A stretch of DNA of 64,000 nucleotides from Streptomyces sp. HD (GTDB lineage Bacteria; Actinomycetota; Actinomycetes; Streptomycetales; Streptomycetaceae), in assembly GCF_028369295.1 (NCBI RefSeq), contig NZ_JAQMYP010000016.1, forward strand, positions 106,243 through 170,242, read 5' to 3'. A program made the position numbers and the translations under genes. The notes beneath the pieces are model-generated. The model had not been told where the DNA came from, did no database searches, and saw only the letters and a list, made by a program, of their open reading frames with translations. Each line of letters begins with the position of its first letter. Position 1 is the stretch's first letter. Below, piece by piece: positions 27,728-34,617 of the stretch.

Positions 27728-28061
27728 GAAGCACCCGGCCGCTTCGGACCGCGATCCTGACGGACGTGAACGGCAGCAGCGCGACCCCCTCGCCCACCAC
27801 CCGCCGCCCGTGCTCCTCCTCCAGGTAGCGCACCAGGTCGTCGAGCCCCTCGACGCTGTTGAGGAAGCCGTGCCGTGGTTCGTACGTCCACGGGCAGACC
27901 GGCTCCCCGTCGGCCGCGTCGTACAGGCGGACCCGATAGGCGTTGGTGTGGGAGAACATCGCCCACGAGCCGAACGAGCCCGGCGGCGTGCAGAAACCAC
28001 GCCACACCAGCCAGACCAGGGCCCCGGCACCGAGCACCGCGGCAGCGATCGTGTCGACCAT
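27720..28061 (-). CDS. Small membrane-anchored protein paired with the HTTM protein
   Basis: 113 residues: one membrane helix at about 4-22 (IAAAVLGAGALVWLVW), then a conserved-looking soluble part with PPGSFGSWAMFSHTNAYRVR and LDDLVRYLEEEHGRRVVGEG. GGAGGA stands just before the ATG at 28061, and the stop overlaps the HTTM start region by 8 bases, so the two are made together. The small-plus-HTTM layout recalls the SdpA-SdpB pair of Bacillus, but I see no clear SdpA motif. The biochemical role is unknown. Confidence 0.72.
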   Translation of the reverse strand: MVDTIAAAVLGAGALVWLVWRGFCTPPGSFGSWAMFSHTNAYRVRLYDAADGEPVCPWTYEPRHGFLNSVEGLDDLVRYLEEEHGRRVVGEGVALLPFTSVRIAVRSGRVLRA

Positions 28062-28102
28062 GTCTCCTCCGTATGAGGTCAGGCGGCCCAAGGTGCCGGG
28101 GA

Positions 28103-28669
28103 TCACAGGAGCATGGACGGTGCCGGCCACCGGTCGATCAGGGACGGCGCCCACCAGTCGAGTTCGCCGAACCTGAGCACGAGCTGCTCGGCGCGCAGCG
28201 CACCGAGTACCTCGGGATCGGCCTCCTGCGGCCGCTGCTCCTCCAGGAGTGCCACCGCCTCCACGTACGCGGGCTCGGTCAGGTCGAACAGCTGGAGGAC
28301 CCCGGTCCGGCGGTCGCGGATCTGGATGAAGCCGGGACCGCGTCGCCAGGCGCAGCGGCCGACGTAGAAACGTTCCCGCCACTGGGCCAGCCGCTCCACC
28401 GGTCCGCTGCCGTCCAGGGAGACGGGTGGCTGAAGGTGTGTCAGATGCCGTTCGGTGAGCGCCGGATCGGATCGCCGCCCTGTGCGCAGATGCCAGCGCA
28501 CCAGCAGCCCGCGCGCGGTGGCGATCCGTACGAAGTCCAGCGCGCGCAGGTCCCGCGGCGCGGGGGAGCGCAGCCGGACCGGCTCGTCGAGGGTCACGCA
28601 GCGCACCCCGCGCTCGTAGAGGTCATGGACCTGCCCGCCGACCGGCGAGGTCAGGAGATCGTCAGGCAT
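28103..28669 (-). CDS. DUF5825-family protein (partner of the radical SAM enzyme)
   Basis: 188 residues with an N-terminal QVHDLYERGVRCVTLDEPV strand-helix, a central HLQPPVSL and the diagnostic block RRGPGFIQIRDRRTG followed by an acidic C-terminus. To my knowledge this family occurs next to RiPP-maturing radical SAM C-methyltransferases. The ATG at 28669 has GAGGAG in front and overlaps the radical SAM gene's 3' end by 19 bases. A role in presenting the precursor peptide is an inference; no catalytic motif is seen. Confidence 0.7.
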   Translation of the reverse strand: MPDDLLTSPVGGQVHDLYERGVRCVTLDEPVRLRSPAPRDLRALDFVRIATARGLLVRWHLRTGRRSDPALTERHLTHLQPPVSLDGSGPVERLAQWRERFYVGRCAWRRGPGFIQIRDRRTGVLQLFDLTEPAYVEAVALLEEQRPQEADPEVLGALRAEQLVLRFGELDWWAPSLIDRWPAPSMLL

Positions 28670-30579
28670 GTGGGCTCCTCGGCTTGTTCCAGTGCCAGCT
28701 CGTATCCGTACTCCTGCGACGAGGCGCGCCGGATGCGGCACAGCAACTGGTTCTCGTCCGTGGTCGCGAGCTGGACCGCCCGGTCCGCGTCGACGAAGAC
28801 CAGCCCTTGACGCCGCCAGTCGGCGAGCAACTCCTCGACGCGGTCCTCGTCCCAGCCGTCGTCCACTTGCAAGGCCCGGCGGGCCAGCTCCCGTACGGAC
28901 CGCGGATCGTGCAGCGCTCGGAAGATCTCCATCTCGGCCGGACGGGACAGGGTCAGGGACCGCCAGGCGAAGCCCGGCCGGGAGTTGGTCAGGCGGATGC
29001 GGTCACCGGAGTCGATGAAGGTCAGCCGCGAGCGGGGGTAGTTGTCCGTCCATTCGTCGAGGGCCGTCTGCAGGTGGTCGCCGAGCTTGTCGTCGATGCC
29101 CTGCACGGTGGTGCTGAACAAGTAGGCCAGTTCGGCCAGTTCGGACTCCGGCAGGTCGAAGGTGAGGAAATAGTGAGTCTGCGGATGCCGTTCGGAAAAG
29201 CCCAGTTCGGGACGGTTGAAGTAGGGACTGAACCGCTCCAGCGCTATGCGGTTGGCTCCGGTGGGGTGATGCAGGTGGTGCAGGGCCGGGAGCTGTTCGA
29301 TCACCGGGAGATAGTCCTCGGGGGTCTCGCCCGGGAACCCGTACAGGTAGTTCCACGCCACGGACAGGCCGTTGCTCTCGGCGTCGCGCAGGAAGCGGAC
29401 GTTGAGGGTGCCGCTCACCCCTTTGTCCATGATCTTCAGGACCCGGGAGCTGAGGCTCTCGATGCCCGGCTGAACACTGACCACACCTGCCTCGCGCAGC
29501 CGCACGATCTGCCGCATGTTCATGTTCGACTTGATCTCGTACTGGATGCGCAGGTCGTACGGCGCCTCGGCCAGCTTCGCCAGCACGGAGTCGAGGTAGG
29601 ACATCTCCAGGATGTTGTCGACGGCGTAGAAGTCGAGGACGTGGTGGCGTTCGGCGAGGGTGAGGATCTCGGTCAGGTACGTCTGCGGGCTCTTGCTGCG
29701 GAAGGCCATCGCCGAGCCGTTCAGCCCGCAGAAGGTGCAGTGGTGTTTCTCGCCCCACCAGCAGCCGCGGGCTCCTTCGACCACCAGCACCGGCTCGTAC
29801 CAGGACTGCACGCGCGAGCGCCGCAGCCGTTCGAAGTAGGCGTCGAAGTCCGGCATGGGGATCTCGGCCGGCGCGAGCAGTTGCGCGGTCTGCGGGGTGC
29901 TCACGCTCGCGCCGTCCCGGCGCAGGCACAGCCCCGGGATGTGCGGGATCTCCTCCGGCCGGTCGTCCCGCAGGGCTGCGAGCAGCCCGGGGAAGGACCG
30001 TTCGGCCTCGCCGCGTACGACGTAGTCCAAGTACGGGAAGTTGCGGTGCAGCGCCTCGCCCTGCGGGCCGTCGCAGTTGGCCCCGCCCATCACGGTGACC
30101 GTGTCCGGGGCGAGTTCCTTGATGCGGCGCAGGAGGGCGAGCGAGGCCACGTTCTGCTGGAACGTCGAGGTCGCCCCCACGACGTCCGCGCCGTCGGCGA
30201 CGATCCGTCGGGCCAAGGCGTCGACGAACTCGGGAACCGTCCGGTGCAGCCGCAGGCAGACATCCATTCGGGTTTTGTCGACCCGTTCCCCCATCGTCCG
30301 CGTGAACTCGGCCACGCGCCACGAGGGGTCGTCATAGAGAGCCGAGGAGAACACCCAGTCCCCGCAGCCCAGGAAGTAACTCTGCAGGGAGAAGTAGTCG
30401 TAGTCCGAGGCGCCGTAACCGCCTTGCTGGTCCATCCAGTCGGCGAAGTCGATGTTGGCGTAACGCGTATTTGTCTCGACATCCGGAAGGGCGTCCCGGA
30501 TCCGCTGCGAGAGAATTCCGAGAGCGAGGGACGGGGTGGCCAGTGTGGCCCATGGCATGGTGACCAGGGTGACCTTCAT
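28651..30579 (-). CDS. Cobalamin-type radical SAM RiPP C-methyltransferase
   Basis: 642 residues. The N-terminal ~200 residues are a Rossmann-like cobalamin-binding type domain (KVTLVTMPWATLATPSLALG, later VVGATSTFQQN and TVMGGANCDG). The radical SAM core has the spacing CX7CX2C at Cys273, Cys281 and Cys284 (GCWWGEKHHCTFCGLNG), which is the pattern of the RiPP maturation radical SAM C-methyltransferase (bacteriocin maturation) family. A C-terminal domain of ~150 residues could bind the peptide. The ATG at 30579 was chosen because the fold begins there; an upstream ATG at 30684 adds only basic sequence. It lies just downstream of the 26-residue precursor gene. Members of this family methylate unactivated carbons in peptides using B12 and SAM. 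Confidence 0.87.
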   Translation of the reverse strand: MKVTLVTMPWATLATPSLALGILSQRIRDALPDVETNTRYANIDFADWMDQQGGYGASDYDYFSLQSYFLGCGDWVFSSALYDDPSWRVAEFTRTMGERVDKTRMDVCLRLHRTVPEFVDALARRIVADGADVVGATSTFQQNVASLALLRRIKELAPDTVTVMGGANCDGPQGEALHRNFPYLDYVVRGEAERSFPGLLAALRDDRPEEIPHIPGLCLRRDGASVSTPQTAQLLAPAEIPMPDFDAYFERLRRSRVQSWYEPVLVVEGARGCWWGEKHHCTFCGLNGSAMAFRSKSPQTYLTEILTLAERHHVLDFYAVDNILEMSYLDSVLAKLAEAPYDLRIQYEIKSNMNMRQIVRLREAGVVSVQPGIESLSSRVLKIMDKGVSGTLNVRFLRDAESNGLSVAWNYLYGFPGETPEDYLPVIEQLPALHHLHHPTGANRIALERFSPYFNRPELGFSERHPQTHYFLTFDLPESELAELAYLFSTTVQGIDDKLGDHLQTALDEWTDNYPRSRLTFIDSGDRIRLTNSRPGFAWRSLTLSRPAEMEIFRALHDPRSVRELARRALQVDDGWDEDRVEELLADWRRQGLVFVDADRAVQLATTDENQLLCRIRRASSQEYGYELALEQAEEPTCLTIS

Positions 30580-30699
30580 GCGTCCAGTCCATTTCTGCTT
30601 TCCGGCGGTTATGGCTGTGTTGCGGGTCGACCCCCGGTGCGACGGGAAAAGCGGCCGCACCGGGGGAGTGGTAATCTTCGGCATTCTTCCGGTGGCGGC

Positions 30700-30780
30700 T
30701 CAGAAGCCGATACCGACGGTGACGACGATCTGCGAGTGATTGTTCGCCTGCGGGTCGTTGACGACTACGGTCTTCTGCAT
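30700..30780 (-). CDS. Putative RiPP precursor peptide B (26 aa)
   Basis: A 27-codon gene immediately upstream of the radical SAM gene, with a very strong ribosome binding site (GGGAGGGG, six bases before the ATG). The peptide begins MQKTVVVNDPQANNH and ends SQIVVTVGIGF: a polar head with an Asn-Asp-Pro turn and a hydrophobic, beta-branched and glycine-rich tail. Clean start and stop, placement between a P450 and a B12 radical SAM methyltransferase, and codon use like its neighbours all argue that it is translated. Val, Ile and Phe carbons of the tail are plausible methylation or oxidation sites. There is no cleavage-site motif I recognise. Confidence 0.75.
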   Translation of the reverse strand: MQKTVVVNDPQANNHSQIVVTVGIGF

Positions 30781-30812
30781 GGTTTCCCCTCCCTTCTGAG
30801 ATCTGTGGGTTC

Positions 30813-30842
30813 GGCGGGCGGATTCTTCCGAATCTCCGCCGG
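30813..30842 (-). promoter_or_regulatory. Hairpin in the leader of precursor B
   Basis: Read on the minus strand, GGCGGAGATTC and GAATCCGCC form a stem with a GGAA loop and a two-base bulge, 33-62 bases upstream of the precursor B start and after the P450 stop. It could stabilise or process the mRNA so that the precursor is made in excess of the enzymes. It is not followed by a T-run, so a full terminator is less likely. Confidence 0.4.
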
Positions 30843-30884
30843 GCTCGCGGAACTGCTGTCCGGGACGAAAGAAGAGGGGATGTG

Positions 30885-32108
30885 TTACCGAAGAGCCAGT
30901 CGCCCGCGGAAGTTCTCCGGGACCGGCGCGAACCGCAGGGCCATCGTGATCTTCTCCGGCCGTTCCGCATCCAGCCGGTAGCGGGTGCACAGCAGGTGGC
31001 ACAGGGCCATCAACTGAACCGTGCCGAGGTTCGCGCCGATGCATTTCTTCGGCGCCCAGCCGAACGGCACGTAACAGGTGCGGTCCGTCGGACCGTGCGG
31101 CGCGCCCGGGAGGAAGCGGTCCGGGTCGAACACGTCGGGCTGCTTCCAGACCCGCTCGTCGCGATGGATCAGGTGCGGGCTCAGCAGATACCACTGTCCC
31201 GGCTCCAACCGGGTCCCGCCAAGGTCGAACGCGTACTTGGAGCGTCGCACCAGCAGTAACGGCGGGCTCCACATCCGCAGCACCTCTTTCACGAACCGGT
31301 GGGTCACCGGGGCCGCACTGGTGGGGGCCGTGCGAAACGCCACCGGATCCACGGCGCACAGTTCGTCCGCGAGCCGACGCTGCCATTCGCTGTACCGGAC
31401 GAACGCGTACAGCAGACTCGCGGCGGCGGTGCCGGGCGGGCCCCCGATGGCGGTGAGGACGGTGGTCACCACGTCCAGCGCGCGGTCCATGCCGAGTTCC
31501 GGCAGCAGGTCCACGAAGGGGTCGGCGAGGTCCTGCTCGCGCCCGCGCCGACCGCTGGCGCGCTGGCGCAGGACCCGGCGCACCACCAGCCCCGAACGCA
31601 CCTGGGCGGAGACGGAGCGCAGGCGGTGCCAGACGCTGCCCGCCTCGGGCGAGACCAGTCGCAACAGCTTCATCTCAAGGTCCCGGCGCACCAGATCCGC
31701 TTCGGCACACGTGAGGCCGTCGAGAGCGACGGGCAGCAGCGACCGCAGCGTCACGTCCTGCATCAGCATGGTCAGGTCGACGTCCTCACCCACCCGCGCG
31801 TCCATGACCCGTTCCATGCGCTCGATCAGCCGGCCGTGGTGCTCGGCCGTCGCGAGGGCGTGCAACTGGGTCATCCACGCGGAACGGATCCGGCTCCACC
31901 GCATCTCGGGGCTGGGACGCCGGCGCACCATGTCGACGAGGCGGTCGTGCATGACGAACCGGTGCCAGTTCGTGGCGCTGACCCGGCGCGCCGCCTCCGG
32001 CTCGAACACACCGAGCCGTTGGTCGTCGACCCAGAAGATCCCGTTCTCCCGCGCGCTGCGCGTCCGTATGGAACTCAGGAAGTCCTCGGGGTGTTGGGGC
32101 GTGGTCAT
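30885..32108 (-). CDS. Cytochrome P450 (RiPP operon, second P450)
   Basis: 407 residues with P450 landmarks: E275-x-x-R278 in VKEVLRMW, the DPDRF segment and the heme loop FGWAPKKCIGA with Cys356. The I-helix reads TAIGGPPGTAAAS (about 219-231): the usual acid-alcohol pair that delivers protons to oxygen is missing from its normal place, although a Thr follows. It lies between the two precursor-like genes, 64 bp after precursor A and 104 bp before precursor B. Atypical I-helices are seen in P450s that couple aromatic side chains rather than hydroxylate. A peptide-crosslinking role is inferred from context. Confidence 0.85.
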   Translation of the reverse strand: MTTPQHPEDFLSSIRTRSARENGIFWVDDQRLGVFEPEAARRVSATNWHRFVMHDRLVDMVRRRPSPEMRWSRIRSAWMTQLHALATAEHHGRLIERMERVMDARVGEDVDLTMLMQDVTLRSLLPVALDGLTCAEADLVRRDLEMKLLRLVSPEAGSVWHRLRSVSAQVRSGLVVRRVLRQRASGRRGREQDLADPFVDLLPELGMDRALDVVTTVLTAIGGPPGTAAASLLYAFVRYSEWQRRLADELCAVDPVAFRTAPTSAAPVTHRFVKEVLRMWSPPLLLVRRSKYAFDLGGTRLEPGQWYLLSPHLIHRDERVWKQPDVFDPDRFLPGAPHGPTDRTCYVPFGWAPKKCIGANLGTVQLMALCHLLCTRYRLDAERPEKITMALRFAPVPENFRGRLALR

Positions 32109-32172
32109 CGTGAACGTTCCCCTCGTGGGGCGCGGGGAGCCGACCGCTTGGCGCCTCCCCGCGCAGGGCCGG

Positions 32173-32259
32173 TCAGATGTGGTGGTACACGTACCAGAAG
32201 TGCCCGTACGAACGTCGGACGTTGAGGACCGACTTCGTCTTGAGGTACAGCGCGCGCAT
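32173..32259 (-). CDS. Putative RiPP precursor peptide A (28 aa, aromatic tail)
   Basis: A 29-codon gene between two P450 genes, with GGGAGGTG about eight bases before its ATG. The peptide starts MRALYLKTKSVLNVRR, a basic leader-like part, and ends SYGHFWYVYHHI, in which seven of the last ten residues are aromatic or His. Short precursors with a Tyr/Trp-rich C-terminal core beside a P450 are the hallmark of P450-crosslinked RiPPs such as cittilins, biarylitides and atropopeptides. The core here differs from the ones I know. The ribosome binding site overlaps the end of the upstream P450 gene, so translation is probably coupled. Confidence 0.78.
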   Translation of the reverse strand: MRALYLKTKSVLNVRRSYGHFWYVYHHI

Positions 32260-32265
32260 GCGGAT

Positions 32266-33477
32266 TCACCTCCCTTCGGGGCCGTCGAGAAGGCTCAGCG
32301 TCGCGGTGAACCGCGGCGGAGCCAGCGCCGGACCCACCTGGGGCCCGCCGCCGTCGTGGGTGACCGACACGCGCCAGTCACGGGTCAGGAGACCGACGAG
32401 GTCCTCCAGCAGCCGTACGGTGACGGTCGCGCCCGCGCAGGTATGCGGTCCGTGCCCGAACGGCAGGTAGGCCGCGTCGGGCACACTCCCCGCCCAGCGC
32501 TCCGGGACGAACTCGTCGGGCCGCTCCCAGTACCCGGGGTGCCGGTGCACCAGATAGCTGCACACCACGAGCCGGTCCCGGGGCGTCACCCGCGTCCCGC
32601 CCAGCTCCTGCACCCGGCTCGGCGTGCGGGCGAACAGCCAGGCCACCGGCCACAGCCGCAGTGCCTCGCGCACGATCCAGCTCGGCTCCGCCGCGGCCTG
32701 CTCCGGGTGCGTGCCCAGCAGGTGGACCGACCAGCCCAGCGCGAATCCGATCGATCCGACCACGGCGAACAGAAAGGACAGGTAGACCTCGACGAGATCC
32801 CCCGGATCCGCCGCCGGCCCGCCCCCGTCGACGACGACGTCGACGAGGTCACGCGGCCCGGCGGGGCCGCCGAGCTGCCGCAGTCGCTTCTGCCGCGCGC
32901 ACACTTCCGTGTGCAGTGCCCGCAGCGCACGACGGCGGAAGAGCAGCCGGGACGGGGCCGAGTGGTGCCGCCGCGCACCCGCCAGCACCGCGCGGGCGAC
33001 GATCGCCTCCACGGTCGTGTGCAGGTGGGCCGGCGCGTCCGGATGCAGCAGCACCTCGCGCAGATGCAGCAGCACGAGCAGGTTCCCGGCGTCCGGCCAC
33101 TCGCTGCGCGGTGCGAGCTGCTCGGCTACCAGCCCCGGCAATTCCTCCCGCCGCGCGTCAAGGTGACGACGCATCAGGTCCCGGGCCGCACGGCCGATGG
33201 CGACCTGCGCGGAACGCGGACCGAAGACGCCGTTCCGGTTGTGATAGAAGTCGGACGTCTCCGCCACGGCGGCGTGCCGGTTGCCCATCACCGCCCGGAC
33301 CGCGTCTGGATCGGCCACGCACACCGAGCCTGTGGCCGTGCGCCACACGTCGCGTACGCCGTCGAACTCCGCTTTCAGCAGCGTCAACGGGTCACTGCGG
33401 CGGTTGCGCGAGACCCCGGCGCCAGGAGTGCGGGCGCCGGCTTCGCCGTTCACGGGATGTGTCGGCGACGACTCCAT
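32266..33477 (-). CDS. Cytochrome P450 (RiPP operon, first P450)
   Basis: 403 residues; E271-x-x-R274 in REALRLWP, the FVPERW segment and the heme loop FGHGPHTCAGA with Cys347 identify a P450. The I-helix reads FAVVGSIGFALGW (about 237-249) and has neither the conserved acid nor the Thr of oxygen-activating P450s. CGGAGGGC precedes the ATG at 33477. It is the first gene of the operon, directly upstream of the aromatic precursor A, which is its most likely substrate. The 144 bp between the IclR gene and this start should hold the operon promoter, unless transcription runs through from the IclR gene. Confidence 0.85.
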   Translation of the reverse strand: MESSPTHPVNGEAGARTPGAGVSRNRRSDPLTLLKAEFDGVRDVWRTATGSVCVADPDAVRAVMGNRHAAVAETSDFYHNRNGVFGPRSAQVAIGRAARDLMRRHLDARREELPGLVAEQLAPRSEWPDAGNLLVLLHLREVLLHPDAPAHLHTTVEAIVARAVLAGARRHHSAPSRLLFRRRALRALHTEVCARQKRLRQLGGPAGPRDLVDVVVDGGGPAADPGDLVEVYLSFLFAVVGSIGFALGWSVHLLGTHPEQAAAEPSWIVREALRLWPVAWLFARTPSRVQELGGTRVTPRDRLVVCSYLVHRHPGYWERPDEFVPERWAGSVPDAAYLPFGHGPHTCAGATVTVRLLEDLVGLLTRDWRVSVTHDGGGPQVGPALAPPRFTATLSLLDGPEGR

Positions 33478-33621
33478 GGTGCCCTCCGTAAGTGGTGGTA
33501 CGGCACAGCCTGCTGAGCGGGTAACGCCCTGTCGCCCGCCGTGCCGCTGAGCGGAACAGCGTGGTGCGGCCGGCGGGCGCCCTGGTGGACGTCTGTGTCT
33601 GGCGCAGCGGCCCGCATCCCG

Positions 33622-34413
33622 TCAGCCGTCACGGCGGCCGAGCTCCGCCGTGATGGCCGATGCCGCGCGGCGGGCCGTGTCGGCGAGGCGCTCCAGACGG
33701 TGGTCCGGGTCGGTCAGCACGCTCAGCGCGGCCACCGGGACGCCGTCCGCCGCGTACACGGGTACGGCGGCGCAGCACACTCCCTCCAGCACCTCCTCCC
33801 GGTCGTAGGCGGCTCCGCACTCCCGGATGAGCCCGGCTTCGGCCGGCCAGTTCCGAGGCAATGGACCAAGAGGCAGGCCGGGTTGGGCCCAGGCGACCAG
33901 GACCTTGCCGGCCGCCGTGTACCACGGCCAGGTCTGCCGGTCATCGGGCGGCCGCAGGCTGTCCGCGACGGTCGTCCGGTCCAGGACCAGCGTCTGCCCC
34001 TGGTGCAGTACGGCGAGGGCGACCGTCATACCGGTGGCGGCCGCCAGCCGCCGCAGCGGCCGCTGAGCGACCGATCGCAGCCCCGGGTACGGCTGCCAGC
34101 CGTGGCCCAGCCGGAACATGCCCGGTCCGATGCGGTAGCGGCCCGCACTGCGTTCGACGGCTCCCAGCTCCACGAGTTGGTCGAGCAGCCGATATGCGGT
34201 CGTCTTGGGCAGACCGCACGCGGAGGCCAGCGTGGTCACGCCCGCACCCCCGTCCTGCTGTACGGCGTTCAGCAATGCGAAGGCGCCTTCCAGGACGCTG
34301 CGTCCGCCCGTCGCGGACAGCGGTCCGGCCAGGCCGGGCAATGGGACGGTGTTCAGCGGTCCGGTCCGTGGAAGTGGCGAGGCCGTCGCAGTCGCCGTGT
34401 TCGATCGATGCAC
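33622..34413 (-). CDS. IclR-family transcriptional regulator
   Basis: 263 residues: a variable ~35-residue head, then the IclR winged helix (VLEGAFALLNAVQQDGGAGV, TTLASACGLPKTTAYRLLDQLVELG) and a GAF-like effector domain (SVAQRPLRRLAAATGMTVAL, then TAAGKVLVAW and EGVCCAAVPVYAADG). GGGGG precedes the GTG at 34413. It lies upstream of the P450-peptide operon on the same strand and is divergent from the SARP gene. A near-palindrome in the shared intergenic region is a candidate binding site. It probably controls one or both units. Confidence 0.85.
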   Translation of the reverse strand: MHRSNTATATASPLPRTGPLNTVPLPGLAGPLSATGGRSVLEGAFALLNAVQQDGGAGVTTLASACGLPKTTAYRLLDQLVELGAVERSAGRYRIGPGMFRLGHGWQPYPGLRSVAQRPLRRLAAATGMTVALAVLHQGQTLVLDRTTVADSLRPPDDRQTWPWYTAAGKVLVAWAQPGLPLGPLPRNWPAEAGLIRECGAAYDREEVLEGVCCAAVPVYAADGVPVAALSVLTDPDHRLERLADTARRAASAITAELGRRDG

Positions 34414-34429
34414 GTGTCAACCCCCGTGT

Positions 34430-34441
34430 TTCACGTGTGAA
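34430..34441. promoter_or_regulatory. Candidate IclR operator
   Basis: TTCAC-GT-GTGAA, two perfect 5-bp arms, 17 bases upstream of the IclR start and in the divergent region shared with the SARP gene. A related half-site, CACGTGTCAA, lies at 34411-34420. Confidence 0.4.
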
Positions 34442-34617
34442 CCCGGTGTAGTGATCTGTGTCGCTCGTGGTCGTGCGTGCGCCGCGCCGCCATACCGGTG
34501 CGTGCGCCGCCCGAGTCAGGGTGGGGGGCGTCGTGGGGCCGAGATTTTGCCGAAAGGTTGTCGCCCTGCCCACAGATGTGAGGAGATTGTGGAGGCGACC
34601 TGAACGGGGGGGCTGCC

